64,000 nucleotides of DNA from Paulinella micropora (taxonomy: Eukaryota > Cercozoa > Imbricatea > Euglyphida > Paulinellidae): the NCBI GenBank assembly GCA_019918135.1, contig WBZZ01006555.1:1-64000 (forward strand), given 5' to 3'. Shown piece by piece: positions 1 to 10,206 of the stretch. The notes beneath the pieces were generated by a model. The model saw nothing but the letters and a program-made list of their open reading frames with translations. It did no database searches and had not been told where the DNA came from. A program made the translations under genes and the position numbers. Numbering within the stretch: the first letter of the stretch is position 1; each line of letters starts with the position of its first letter.

Positions 1-1262
1 TTCTTCCCTTTTCCCTCCCTCTCCCCTCTTTCCTCCGTTCCCCCTCCCCCTTTTTTTTTCGGCAAGAGGATTTTTCTCTTTCTCTTTCTCTCTTCTTTTT
101 TTTACAAAAACTTGTCGCCAAATTTGCGTATGTGTGCGCCTGACATGATACGGCCAAAAAGGGCAGTATTGCCAGAAAAGCCTGGAAACGCTTCCTTTTT
201 CAGCCATATCACATGCACAGACCGCCAAGCCGCCTTCGCTAAAAGCGCCATCAAGAAAGCACCCAAAAGAAATGTACTTTAGAAAGTCTCGACAAGGAGG
301 AAGTGTGGTACAAATCCTTTGCGCGCGCCTCTCCCCCTTTTTTCTCCCTCTCTTGGTTCTCAGTGCTAAAATTAAAACTGTCAAGAATTTTTACTTATTA
401 TCTTAGCGCGCCCCTGCCCTCCCCCCTTTCCCTCTTGCACTCTTAGCTTTCGGTGCCAAGTGTAAAGCCGTCGGGTTTTAATAAAAAAAATCGTTTTGTA
501 CTTTCTTGGCGCCCTCCCTCCCCTGCATCTCCCCTCTCCCCTGCCACTTCTCTCGCTAGCTCCAGTTCTCTCCTAGTCTCAACTCCCAGATTAAAACCTT
601 GTCAGGGATTTTATTAATTTTTTCTTGTACATTCTTGGCGCACGAGCAGAGCACAGACGGTGTCGACCAGGGGTTCTAACATAGGCTTTTTAATGACAAG
701 ACGGGGGCCAATTCTGCTGCAGCTTGAGGGTGCCGGCGCGAAAAAGATAAGTCGAACTTTAATTCAGCGTAATCTTTTTTTGCATTTTCTTAGAGCGCCC
801 CCCACTCCTTCCCCTTTCCCGCCGCCTGTGCTAACAGCGCCATCAAGAAAGTACCGAAAAGAAATGTACTAGTGTAGCCGTAGTCTCGACAAGGGGAAGG
901 GGGGGGGCGCCCCCCCCCCTTCTTTTCCTCCCTCCCACTTGAGCCCCCTGAGCCCGGGGGCTCAAAGGACAGGAAAGGGGGAGGGGAAGGGCGCAGAAGT
1001 TACAAAAAAAAATTAAATAAATACATGAAACGCCTCCACTAAGCCCCCTCCTCATCCCTGTCCAAGTTCTCAGACGGAGGGAAAGGGTAAGCACAGGGCC
1101 GTGCCTCTCCCGTCCCCTGTTCTCAGATGGCGAGCAAGGATAGATCGTGCTTTCCCTCTCCCTCTTAGTTTTCAGTGTTGAGTATAGGACCAAACTTTGT
1201 CAAAGATTTTGGTTGATTTCTTTTAGTACGTTCTTAGCGCGCCGCTGCCCCTGTTCTTCTCC
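1..1262. repeat. Cassette mosaic, no intact gene
   Basis: Pyrimidine-rich start, then cassette B (about 100-265, hairpin 146-211), A2 in plus orientation (358-414), A1 plus (447-520), A2 plus (572-640), a short block recurring at 31.7 and 51.5 kb (641-700), reversed E (895-1050, with the GGGCTCA-type hairpin) and another A copy (1165-1245). The open frames here are proline/serine or glycine/arginine low-complexity translations of the repeats and are not believed. Confidence 0.75.
146..211. repeat. Cassette B hairpin, copy 1
   Basis: Inverted repeat with arms of about 21 nt beginning TGATACGGCC and ending AGCCATATCA. The inner arm is mismatched here (GGGCAG against CTTCC). The following 50 bp (GACCGCCAAGCCGCC...GCGCCATCAAGAAAG) recur after most other copies. 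Confidence 0.8.
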
Positions 1263-1264
1263 AT

Positions 1265-1549
1265 GTGATTAAATATTCAGGTGCGAGGTGCAACACGGAC
1301 GGGACCTGCTCCGGGGGCGAACTTTTCTTTGCCCTTGACATGAATGTTCTTACCAAGGTTCCGGGTGCCAAAGAGCACATGTTTGAGCTGCAAGGCAAGG
1401 CAGTAAAGGCGACGGTGGAGAAAGATGGCTCGCTGCATTTGCAACACAGGTTTCTTTGGGACAACTTGAGTTTGCAGGCTCAGTCCGAGCGGGAGAAGCG
1501 CTCACTGGAACTCCGGAAACGCCGACAAAAGAGTCCGAAAAATCCGTAA
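1265..1549 (+). pseudogene. C-terminal fragment of an unknown protein
   Basis: A frame of about 94 codons with ordinary composition, unlike the surrounding repeats: it has hydrophobic alternation and a basic C-terminal tail rich in K and R. It opens at GTG without a nearby in-frame ATG; the first in-frame ATG is at 1340. It abuts an A cassette upstream and a reversed A1 (about 1589-1650) downstream. I do not recognise the family. The most economical reading is the 3' part of a gene whose 5' part was lost at a cassette junction; a short functional protein from ATG 1340 is the alternative. Confidence 0.4.
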
Positions 1550-2727
1550 CTTGGCTCAGGGGAGAGAAGAAGAGGCAGAGGGGCGCCAAGGAAGTGTAAG
1601 AAAAGCTTTTTTAATTAAAACTAGACAAAGCATTACACTTGACACTTTGCAACGGCATCTGGCCCATGTCATGTTGCTGCGGTAGCCTGAGGGTGCCGTT
1701 GAAAATCTCAGGCTGCCGCATGGTTCTCAGTGCTAAGATTAAAACTTTGTCAGAGATTAATTTTTTTGTACATTTCTTAGAGTGCCCCTGCCTTCCCCTC
1801 CCGCTCCCGCTCCCGATTCTCAGACAGTGAAAAGGGACCGGAAGCACACCCCGCCCCCTTATTCACCCCCCCTTCTTTCCCCACGTCCGTTCCCTTTGTT
1901 GTCGGGAAAGATTTTTTTTTCATATTTTTCTGACCTTGAGAACGGTGGCCGAGCTATGGCACGGACAGGACACCGTCGAGCTTTAATTCAGCGTAAATTA
2001 CATTTTTTCTTGGCGCGCCCCTGCTCCTCCTTCCCTGCCTCTCCCCTCTACAAGGATATGCGGAAATATCTGCAGGAATATGAAAAGTGGAAAGCAACAA
2101 TTTTTTGGAACGCGTTTGCACGCACTCTGAGGAGGGACAAGGGGAGAAGAGGAGGAACAAGCAGAGGACAAAGGTGAGAGGGGCGACGAAAGTGAGAAGG
2201 GGCGACGAGAGTGAGAGGGAGGGCTACAACAGGTCTTCCTCACGGCGGCCCAGCCGAGCGTCTGTGTGGGATTTTCTTTTTGCGCAAGTAGATTTTGGCG
2301 CCAAATTGGCGCTTACGGCTGTTTGCCCGGGAAAGCTAAGACGTACTGCCCGGCTGGACCGTATCACGCACCCTACCTCCGAGCGGCACAATTTGGCGCC
2401 AAATTTAGCAGGGGCCGTTCCGGAGGCTAGCAGAGAAATGGGACGTTTTCCCGCGGGGGAGAAACGGTACGCCTTTTACTCACACGAAAATGTTTTTCAG
2501 CCCTCTCACCTTCCCTAGAGGCAGGGAGGTGCAGAGCAAAGGGGAGCGGGGCGACAAAGGTGAGAGGGGCGACGAAAGTGAGAGGGGCGACGAAGGTGAG
2601 AGGGGCGACGAGAGTGAGAGGGGCGACGAAAGTGAGAGGGGCGACGAAAGTGAGAGGGAGGGGGAGGACGTCTTCCTCACGGCGGCCCAGCCGAGCGTCT
2701 GTGTGGGATTTCGGTCTCTAATGGGGT
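1550..2727. repeat. Cassettes A1, A2, D-short, H and a full C unit
   Basis: Reversed A1 (1589-1650), A2 plus (1722-1800), the short D form in which D passes straight into A1 at CCGTCG (1925-2015), H (2055-2140), then C. The C unit has a short minisatellite (2170-2225), the core with TTTGGCGCCAAA-type palindromes near 2294 and 2391, and about six 18-bp units of GACGAAAGTGAGAGGGGC type (2545-2662). C ends at about 2710, where sequence changes abruptly into the fragment at 2728-2970. Confidence 0.75.
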
Positions 2728-2970
2728 TCACCTCCTCAAGATTTCAATCCGATCCGAAAGCTCTGTAATGCCACTCGTGATAGCAACATCTTGGTGCAGG
2801 TTCTGAAACCCACGCAATATCTCGGACTCCGCCTCTTCCAGACCGTTGGCGCGGCTAGGAAGGAGGAGGGACGTCCTCCCCAGGCTCTGCGCACATCGAC
2901 GCCAAACAAAAAGCGCACTAGTCGCGATCGTGAATAACAAAAGAATGACTGAGGGCACGTCGGCACGCAA
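2728..2970 (-). pseudogene. Fragment of a single-pass membrane protein
   Basis: The frame encodes about 80 residues: a hydrophobic helix near the N-terminus (VILLLFTIATSALFVW), a basic flank, then a polar region with an amphipathic C-terminus. There is no in-frame ATG (the frame opens at TTG), so it is probably truncated at its 5' side. Its 3' end butts against cassette C at about 2710. It lies just downstream of the MYND gene on the same strand. The family is not recognised. Confidence 0.4.
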
Positions 2971-3087
2971 AAATTTTACAGTTTGTGTTTAATAAACTTT
3001 CTTTTTTTGGAGGGTCAAACAGCCACCACCGGTTTTTTTTGTTCGAATGATCTTGGTCCACCTTTTTTTTTGTGCTTGCGTGTCTGC

Positions 3088-3126
3088 TCCTAAGCCAAAA
3101 TCGGAGCCTTTGGGACCGGCTTAGGA
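3088..3126 (-). terminator. Hairpin downstream of the MYND gene
   Basis: Perfect 9-bp arms TCCTAAGCC (3088-3096) and GGCTTAGGA (3118-3126) around a 21-nt loop, 30 nt beyond the stop of the minus-strand MYND gene. Position and form suit a transcript-end hairpin; function is inferred. Confidence 0.6.
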
Positions 3127-3155
3127 AAAAGAGGGGGTACAAAAAAAGCCGCCCG

Positions 3156-4316
3156 TTAGGCCGGGCCCCGGTCGTAAAAATTTTGCATCATTGACAGGTA
3201 TGGCTGCAACATCCAGGGCACCCAGGCGTGCACCTCGGCTTGCAGCGCGTCGTTCGGCCAGCGTTTGAGAAAGGCCTGGCGCGCCGACAGCCAGTCGTTG
3301 AGCGCGTCCTCGGCCGCTTGGCCCAAATCTTGGCCGGTTGGCGAGTCACCAGTGTCATCCTCATCATCATTAGTGTCGCCAGTGTCACCAGTGTCGTCTC
3401 TAAAGGTCGCATCGCACGCCAGCTCCAACACGCAGCGCTGCAGGACGAGGCGCATGACCGTGAGGTCGTTCAAGGGTGGTAGCAACCGTCGCCGGCGCTG
3501 CCGCCAATAACTCTGCGGCGTGCCTAGCAGCACGGCCTGCCTGAGCACGGGGCTCTGGCACTCTTGTCGGTGGCCCGCGCGCCAGTGAGCGTTTTGGCAG
3601 TGCCGGCTGCAATAGAGCCTGGCGTGGCACGAGCCACAGGAGCGCAATTTCGTGGTTTCGGCGCGACCGCAAGCAGCACAGCACAGCGGCGGTGGGTTGT
3701 ATACTGGCGGTGGGCTGGCTACTGGCGGGCTGCCTGCTGGGGGACCGTCTGCTGGACCGTCTGTTGGACTGTCTGGTGGTTTCAGCGTCAGCACGCCCAG
3801 GGCCACGTGCACATTTTGCGGGTCCGCTTCAAGGTCCACCAACGCGGAGCTGACCACTACGACCAGCGCATTACGATCGGACGGGAAGGGGTAGCCCTTG
3901 AGGAAATCGCGCAGGACATTCGACTCGGGCTGGGCCAGCTTTTCTGCGGAAATATGCTGCCCCACCATCTTATCTCCCGGCTCCACGCGCAGGTACACTA
4001 GCCTGTTGTCGGCAGATGCCGGGACATGGGGCGCCAAGGTCTCGTACCACAGCCGGGGCTCTCGGCACACCTTGCGCAAGAACTGGCGCACGCGCTGGTA
4101 CTCCTTGATCAACTTGGACCCTGGTTGGCAAATCTTACGGTGCGCCCGTTTCCAGTCTGCTTTCTGGCATTGCGGGCTGCAGTACGTCGCGTAGCTGCAG
4201 CGGGCGCACTTGCGGACTGGGCCTTCTTGGGCCTTATTAGGGCATTCGGGGTTGAAGCACACGTCCTTGTCGAGGGATTCAGGGTTGAAGCACCGGTCCT
4301 TGTCGAAGAACTCCAT
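3156..4316 (-). CDS. Double MYND zinc-finger protein
   Basis: 386 residues from ATG at 4316. Two MYND-type fingers are visible. The first has Cys20, 25, 37, 40, 46, 50, His59 and Cys63; the second has Cys213, 216, 227, 230, 236, 240, His249 and Cys253. Between them lies a globular stretch and a proline/glycine linker (about 180-210) made of short repeats. After the second finger comes a helical region with an acidic D/T/G run (about 305-340). MYND fingers bind proline-rich peptides and usually act as protein-interaction modules; no SET domain is seen, so methyltransferase activity is not supported. The first 25 residues contain a small tandem duplication (DKDxCFNPE twice). A piece matching the acidic region recurs at 20.35 kb. 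Substrate and partner are unknown. Confidence 0.9.
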   Translation of the reverse strand: MEFFDKDRCFNPESLDKDVCFNPECPNKAQEGPVRKCARCSYATYCSPQCQKADWKRAHRKICQPGSKLIKEYQRVRQFLRKVCREPRLWYETLAPHVPASADNRLVYLRVEPGDKMVGQHISAEKLAQPESNVLRDFLKGYPFPSDRNALVVVVSSALVDLEADPQNVHVALGVLTLKPPDSPTDGPADGPPAGSPPVASPPPVYNPPPLCCAACGRAETTKLRSCGSCHARLYCSRHCQNAHWRAGHRQECQSPVLRQAVLLGTPQSYWRQRRRRLLPPLNDLTVMRLVLQRCVLELACDATFRDDTGDTGDTNDDEDDTGDSPTGQDLGQAAEDALNDWLSARQAFLKRWPNDALQAEVHAWVPWMLQPYLSMMQNFYDRGPA

Positions 4317-6144
4317 GGCGTGATTACATCAAAAAAGAATTTGTCTTCAACATTTGTAAGCAAAAACAAAAAAGCAAATCTTCTTTTCCAATTTGAGATG
4401 AAGAAAGGGGCCGCGCCCCCACAAGGAGAGTGGGGGGGGAGGGGGGGGGCCGCGCCCCCACCCAGAAGGAGCCCCCCCGGGCTCAGAGGGCTGGGGAAAA
4501 AGAGGGGGTGGAGCGCCCCCCCCCCTTTTTTTCGGGAAGAAGGGAGAGAGAAGGGAGGCGAGGGGAAGGTAGGGGGGGGGGGTGCTCCCCCCCCCCTCTC
4601 TTTTTTCTCCCTTTCCACCTGAGCCCCTGAGTCCGGGGGGCTCAAAGAACAAGGGGAAGGGGGAGGGGAAGGGGGAGAGAACGGGGAGTAGGAGGAGCGG
4701 GGGGAAGAAAGGGGAAGGGGGAGATATAGGGGCTCCTTCCCCCCCCCTTCTTTCTCTCTTCCCCCTCACTTACCCCGACGGCGTTCTGTCCGTGCCATAG
4801 CTCGGCCACCGTGCGCAAGGTCAGAAAAATATGAAAAGAGAGAAATTTTTTTGCCCGACAACAAAGGGAACAGACGGGGGGCCAGGGGCGCGCTTCGCCG
4901 GTGTACAAAAATCACGCGAAAAAGATCCCTGACAAAGTCTTAATCTTGGCACTGAGAACCAAGAGGGAGGGAAAGGGAAAACGAAGGGGGCGGGGTGTGC
5001 GTCCCACGCGTTCCAAAAAAAATTCTTTTCCACTCTTCATATTCCTGCAGAATCATTGTTTCCGCAGATCTTGCGCATCGTGCTCCAGCACGACCCCGCG
5101 GCGAATGGATGGACGGTGGTCAATGTGCTACGAAGACAAGAGCCTCACTACCCCCGACAGCGTCCTGCCCGTGCCATAGCTCGGCCACCGTGCGCAAAGT
5201 TAGAAAAATATGAAAAGAGGGAAGGGGGTTAGTGGAGGCGTTGCATGTATTTGTTTCTTTTGCAGCTTCTGCGCCCTTTCCCTCCCCCACCCCCCTCTCT
5301 CCCCTGCTCCTTGAGCCCCCTGGGCTCAGGGGAGGGAAGGGAGAAAGGGTGACAGAAATGATTTGAGCATACAGGGGGGGGGGGGGAAAGAGGAAGGGCA
5401 GGGGCGCGCTAAGAATTGTACAAAAGATTAAAAAAATCCATGACAAAGTTGTAGTCTTGGCACTGAGAGGAAGGGGCAGGGGACGATTAATGTATCTTTT
5501 TCCCCGGGAAAGCTAAGACGTACTGCCCCGGCTGGACCCTGCCGGACGCACCCTACCTCCGGACTACAAGAATTAATAAAAAAATCCCTGACAAAGCTTT
5601 AATCTTGGCACTGAGAACAGGGAGCGAGGGAGGGAAAGGGCAGGGGGGGCGGCGCGCCAAAGAATTCAGCTGTCAAGCTGGATTAAAGCTCGACAGCGCC
5701 CTGTCCGTGCCATAGCCCGCCCACCGTGCGCAAGGTCAGAAAAAATATGAAAAGAGGGAGGGGGGGGGGATGCGCATTAAGAATATTAAAAAATCACGCG
5801 AAAAAAGAAATCCTTGACAAAGTTTTAATTTTTGGTACTGAAAACTAAAGAGAGGAAAGGGTCGGGGGAGGATCAATCTGTCTTTCTATCCTCCTCCCCC
5901 CGTCGGGAAGAGGGGAGGGCGCCCGGCACGGAACAGGGAGAGTGGGGCGCCAAGAAAGTGCAAGAAAAGTCCACGCTGAATTAAAACTCGACAAAGCATC
6001 ACACTTGACACTTGCAACTGCACCCTCAGGCTGCCGCAGCATCCGACCCACTCGACGGTCTTACACTTGGGGCAATGAAAACTAGGAGCAGATCACCGTG
6101 CCATAGCTCGACCACCGTGCGCAAGGTCAGAAAAGAGCAAGAGG
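4317..6144. repeat. Cassette mosaic, mostly reversed A2 and D
   Basis: The first 60 bp are the AT-rich leader of the MYND gene. Then come E-like GC-rich palindromes (4430-4660), D reversed (4773-4835), A2 reversed (4897-4960), H reversed (4995-5090), D reversed (5083-5210), an E part (5225-5330), A2 reversed (5403-5465), half of C (5505-5570), A2 reversed (5571-5617), short D-A1 junction reversed (5667-5745), A2 reversed (5775-5848) and A1 reversed (5948-6015). No credible gene. Confidence 0.7.
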
Positions 6145-6272
6145 GTTGCTTCCCCCCTAGTCCTCCAGGCACACACGCAAAAAAAGGGGGAGACTATTTT
6201 AAGGCTTGATAGGCTAAAGAAAAAAAGCAGTCGGTGAAAAAAAAGCAGGGGAACGCAAACCGGAGAGCGGCC

Positions 6273-6427
6273 ACGGACTCCGGTGCTGGGGACCAGCTGT
6301 TTGAAGCTAGTTACACAGGCGCGAACGTCATGGCCTGGTGCAAGGGGAAACTATGCGCTGCGGTGACCGACGCGCGATTCATGATGGTATCACTAGAGAA
6401 GTTTGTTCCAGACTAACAAAAGAGCGA
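6273..6427 (+). pseudogene. Decayed copy of the 99-aa gene at 49.3 kb
   Basis: Clear nucleotide match to the start of the gene at 49331, but the ATG is ACG (6273-6275) and about 100 bp of the middle is missing: the copy jumps from the GACCG region to the CACGCGATTCATG region. Flanking DNA (6145-6270 and 6530-6600) also matches the copies at 8.07 and 49.3 kb, so a block of several hundred bases was duplicated. Confidence 0.75.
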
Positions 6428-8068
6428 ACAGCACTGGCGAAGCTAAAAGAAAGAGAGTTCGAGGTTACGTTCACTGTGCAGAAGCGGGCCAGGGTTGGTG
6501 TGGAGCCGATTGCCAGCCAGGTTCCCCGAGACCGGCAGGCAGCTGGGAGAGGGAAAGGGCAGCACGCGGCACATCTCCCTCCCTCCTCAGAGCGGGAGGG
6601 AAGGGGGAGGGTAGGGGCGCCAAGAGAGTGCGAAAAGGAATGCGCTGAAATAAAGCTCGACTGTCTTACATTTGGGCACTGAGAACTAAGAGCAGGGCAC
6701 CGTGCTCCAGCACGACCTTGCGGCGAATGGATGGGCGGTGGTCAATGTGGTAGGAGGACAAGAGCCCTTACTTACCCCGACGGCGTCCTGTCCGTGCCAT
6801 AGCTCGGTCACCGTGCGCAAGGTCAGAAAAATATGAAAAGATCTCTGTCCCCTGCTATCCCCTTTCTTACCCTCGTCCCTTGTTTGCGCGTGCAGAGGGA
6901 AGAGGGAGGGCAGGGGCGCGCTTCGCCGGTGTACAAAAAAAAATTTAATAAAAAAATTTACTGACAAGATTTCAATCTTGGCACTGAAAACTGCTGGCAC
7001 CGTGCTCCAGCACGACCCTGTGGCGAATGGATGGGCGGTGGTCAATGTGCTAGGAAAACAAGAGCCCCACTACCCGACGGCGTCCTGTCCGTGCCATAGC
7101 TCGATCACCGTGCGCAAGGTCAGAAAAATATAAAAAGAGGGAAGGGGGCGGAGGAAAGAAAAGCGAGGGGAAAAGTCGCCCCTCCCCTCTGGGGACTCCA
7201 AAAAATTTTACTTATTTTTTGCCCGGCGTGCAACTGAGGACTGCTTGCGGGCAGCACGGCCCGATTGTGACGGTGGAGCAAGGGGAAAGAGAGGAAGGAA
7301 GGAAGCCAAATTTAGCTGGGGCCGCTCCGGAGGCTAGCAGAGAAATCGGACGTTTTCCCGCGGGGAGAAACCCGCGGGCTTTTTACTCACACGAAAATGT
7401 TTTTCGGCCCTCTCACCTTCCCTAGAGGAAGGGAGGTGCAGAGCAAAGGGGGAGCGGGGCGACAAAGATGAGAGGGGCGACGAAGGTAAGAAGGGAAGGG
7501 CTACAACAGGTCTTCCTCACGGTGGCCCAGCCGAGCGTCTGTGTGGGATTTTCTTTTTGCGCAAGTAGATTTTGGCGCCAAATTGGCGCTTACGGCCGTT
7601 TCCCCGAGAAAGCTAAGACGTACTGCCCGGCTGGACCCTGCCGGACGCACCCTACCTCCGGACTACAAGAATTAATAAAAAATCCCTGACAAAGCTTTAA
7701 TCTTGGCACAGAGAACAGGGGGCGGGGGAGGGAAAGGGCAGGGGGGGGGGGGCGCGCCAAGGAATTCAGCTGTCGAGCTGAATTAAAGCTCGACGGCGTC
7801 CTGTCCGTGCCGTAGCGCGGCCACCGTGCGCAAGATCCGCGGGAATATGAAAAAAGGAAAAAGAATTGTTGCCCGACAACAAAGGGAACAGACGGGGGGA
7901 GGGGAAAGAAAGGGAGCGAGCAAAGAAAAGGGCAAGAGGGTTGCCTACCCCCTGGCCCTCCAGGCATAAACGCAAAAAAAGGGGGAGACTATTTTAAGGC
8001 TTGATAGGCTAAAGAAGAAAAGCAGTCGGTGGGAAAAAAAGCAGGGGAACGCAAACCGGAGAGCGGCC
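6428..8068. repeat. Cassette mosaic between two copies of the 99-aa gene
   Basis: Holds A1 reversed (6610-6690), D reversed (6700-6840 and 6995-7140), A2 reversed (6905-6990), a C unit in plus orientation (7310-7660), A2 reversed (7670-7715) and the short D-A1 junction reversed (7755-7850). 7925-8068 repeats 6145-6272 almost exactly and forms the left flank of the next gene copy. The frame at 7219-7425 reads through repeat sequence and is not accepted. Confidence 0.7.
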
Positions 8069-8332
8069 ATGGACTCCGGTGCCGGAGACCAACTGTTTGA
8101 AGCTAGTTACACAGGCGCGAACGTCGTGGCCTAGTGCAAGGGGGAACTATGCGCTGCGGTGACCGACGTGCGATTCATGATGGTATCACTAGAGAACTTT
8201 GTTCCAGACTAACAAAAGAGCGAACAGCAGCACGAGCCGGATTCTGTCACGGGCTCTGAAATGAATTCTAAATTAGCAAAAGAGCCGGCTCAGAAACCAT
8301 TCCGAATTGGATTGAAATCTAGAAAAGCAAAC
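8069..8332 (+). pseudogene. Second decayed copy of the 99-aa gene
   Basis: Keeps the ATG (8069) and the terminal ATTGGATTGAAATCTAG of the 49.3-kb gene, but has an in-frame TAG at 8132-8134 (codon 22), an internal deletion and scrambled middle. Downstream flank (8333-8440) matches 49640-49750. It is therefore a less truncated but still dead copy. Confidence 0.8.
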
Positions 8333-8810
8333 CCCCCAGAGACCGGCAGGCAGCTGGGAGAGAGAAAGGGCAGCACGCGGCACATCCTCTTCCCTCCTCA
8401 GAGCGGGGGGCAAAAATAAGTAAACTTTTTTTGGAGCCTACCGATGGGGGGGGCGCCCCCCCCCTGCCCCCTTCTTTCTTGCCTCCCTCTGAGCCCCCTG
8501 AGCCCGGGGGGGCTCAAGTAACAAGGGAATCGGGAGCGGGAGGGATGGGGCGCCAAGAGAGTGCGAAAGAGAATGCGCTGAATTAAAGCTCGGCGGTCTT
8601 ACACTTGGGGTCACCACCACGACGGTGTCCTGTCCGTGCCATAGCTCAGCCACCGTGCGCAAGGTCAGAAAAAATATGAAAAGATCTGCAGAGTTTTTTT
8701 TTTGCCCAACAACAAAGGGAACAGACGGGAGAAAGAAAAAGGGGGGGGTCTGCTAAAAAAAGAATGTTGCACTTTTGGTGCGCTCTTTACATATCTATAA
8801 ACTATCAGAA
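8333..8810. repeat. Flank of duplicated block, E and D parts
   Basis: 8333-8440 is the shared 3' flank of the 99-aa gene copies; 8440-8530 is reversed E with the GAGCCCCC/GGGGGCTC hairpin; 8540-8690 holds A1 and D parts; the rest is G-rich filler. No gene seen. Confidence 0.6.
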
Positions 8811-8885
8811 GCCATTCTGTTCGCCAAATATATCCACAAAAAGACTAAGCTTCAAGTAACCTTGGATGACATGGAGATGTTTTAG
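8811..8885 (+). pseudogene. Orphan 3' end of an HNH gene copy
   Basis: About 75 bp matching the end of the HNH gene at 24196-24269. Here the last codons run in one frame to TAG at 8883-8885, giving a C-terminus ending LDDMEMF. The 24-kb copy lacks one base relative to this copy. Nothing of the HNH motif is present at this locus, so it is a 3' fragment embedded in repeat DNA. Confidence 0.7.
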
Positions 8886-9836
8886 AACGTTGGATTGAAT
8901 TGATATCTTAAAAGTGTCAAACCCCGATCGTATCGCAAACTAGAATAAAAGTACAAACGTACCCCCCGCACGTGAGGAAGACGTCCTCCCCCTTCCCTCT
9001 CACCTTTGTCGCCCCGCTCCCCTTCGCTCTGCACCTCCCTGCCTCTAGGGAAGGTGAGAGGGCCGAAAAACATTTTTGTGTGAGTAAAAGGCGTACCGTT
9101 TCTCCCCGTGGGAAAACGTCCGATTTCTCTGCTAGTCTCCGAAACGGCCGGTTCATTTGGCGCCAGATTTTGCCGTCCGGAGGTAGGGTGCGTGATACGG
9201 TTGAAAAAGGCAGTACGTCTTTAGCTTTCCCGGGAAAACAGCCGTAAGCGCCAAATTTAGCGCCAAAATCTACTTGCGCAAAAAAAATTCCACACAGACA
9301 CACCCAACTCCGCCGTGAGGAAGACGTCCTCCCCCTCCCTCTCACTCTCGTCGCCACTCTCACCTTTGTCTTCTGCTTATTCCTCCCCCCCTCCCCTTGT
9401 CCCTTGTTTGCGCGTGCAAACGCGTTCCAAAAAAATTTCTTTTCCACTTTTCATATTCCTGCAGATATTTCCGCAGATCTTGCGCACCGTGCTCAAGCAC
9501 GACCCTGCGGCGGATTGATGGCGCGGTGGTCATTGTGCTAGGGGGTAAGGGGCCTCACAACCCCGACGGCGTCCTGTCCGTGCCATGACTCGGCCACTGT
9601 GTGCAAGGTCGGAAAAATATGAAAAATATGAAAAGAGGGAAAAAAAAATTTTGTCTGACAACCAAAGAAACAAACGAGCAAGGGGAGGGGGCGGAGAAGG
9701 GCAAGGGGGGAGAGCAGCAGCCACCGCCCTACTGTCGCATCTGCCGCAGCACCGTTAACGCAAGAGAGGGGGAGGGAGACGCCTCCTTCTCTGTTCGTGT
9801 ACTTGTTAGCTAGCCATTTCAATTAATCACGGCATA
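8886..9836. repeat. C reversed, H reversed, D
   Basis: C reversed with minisatellite and two GGCGCCAAA-type sites (8960-9300), a second partial C edge (9310-9370), H reversed (9400-9490), D remnant (9480-9620), then G/A-rich filler. 9730-9830 is unassigned. Confidence 0.65.
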
Positions 9837-10046
9837 GTGCCCACCGACGTGTCCTTGCTATTCCGAAGCAATTGTGGGGGTCTGCTGGAAGAATCTGTGG
9901 AGTGGGAAATGGCATTGGTTATGGGGAAACAAAGCAAGTTTTGGGAGGCAACCGCTTCGACAAAGAGTTTCATCGAAGACATGCTCGTTTGCAGATACAC
10001 AAAAGTAAATTACGTTTTTTTTAATAAAAGAAAATTTTCTTTGGAG
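9837..10046 (+). pseudogene. Fragment of an unknown protein
   Basis: A frame with normal amino-acid composition (FRSNCGGLLEESVEWEMALV and onward) runs from upstream without an ATG to a region holding TTTAATAAAAG (10019-10029), where repeat DNA begins. Family not recognised. It is probably the 3' part of a gene cut at a cassette edge. The in-frame extension beyond 10046 translates repeat DNA. Confidence 0.35.
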
Positions 10047-10073
10047 CGGGGGGCAAAGCCCCCGAGCCCCCCT

Positions 10074-10206
10074 TCAGCCCGCTGGCGCGGGCTGTAGCAG
10101 TCTCAAGTGAATGTTGCGACCGGCGTTCATGTCGCGCCCGTGCTGAAGCGCGCACCACTCACAACTATACGTCTTCGCGGCCAAGACAGAGCCCACAAAG
10201 CCAAGG
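10074..10206 (-). pseudogene. Relic of a TnpB/Fanzor-type zinc ribbon
   Basis: The minus strand encodes KTYSCEWCALQHGRDMNAGR followed by NIHLRLL, which fits the C-terminal zinc ribbon of IS605/IS607-family TnpB and its eukaryotic relatives (CxxC, then a [D/G]RDxNAxxNI signature holding the last RuvC-like acidic residue). The first CxxC half (CGLC) is just upstream but in a shifted frame, so an indel separates the halves. Everything N-terminal is missing: at about 10200 the sequence turns into GC-rich filler and cassette B. The reading frame ends inside the hairpin at 10075-10094. In this family TnpB is an RNA-guided nuclease; this copy cannot be active. Confidence 0.6.
10075..10094. mobile_element. 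Terminal hairpin beside the TnpB relic
   Basis: Arms CAGCCCG (10075-10081) and CGGGCTG (10088-10094), loop of 6. It directly follows the TnpB relic on the minus strand, where IS605-type elements carry their right-end hairpin. The same hairpin closes the E cassettes, for example at 17983-18002. Confidence 0.5.

Noticed and set aside
2490..2768. Acidic repeat frame (GDESERGDEGER type) and its reverse Ser/Pro/Leu frame
   Set aside because: It is the translation of the 18-bp minisatellite of cassette C. Because 18 is a multiple of three, every frame stays open; unit changes do not favour any frame.
8417..8500. Rho-independent bacterial terminators at the GGGGGCGCCCCCCC palindromes
   Set aside because: These are G/C runs inside cassette E, present without nearby genes and without a defined T tract; other signals here are eukaryotic.
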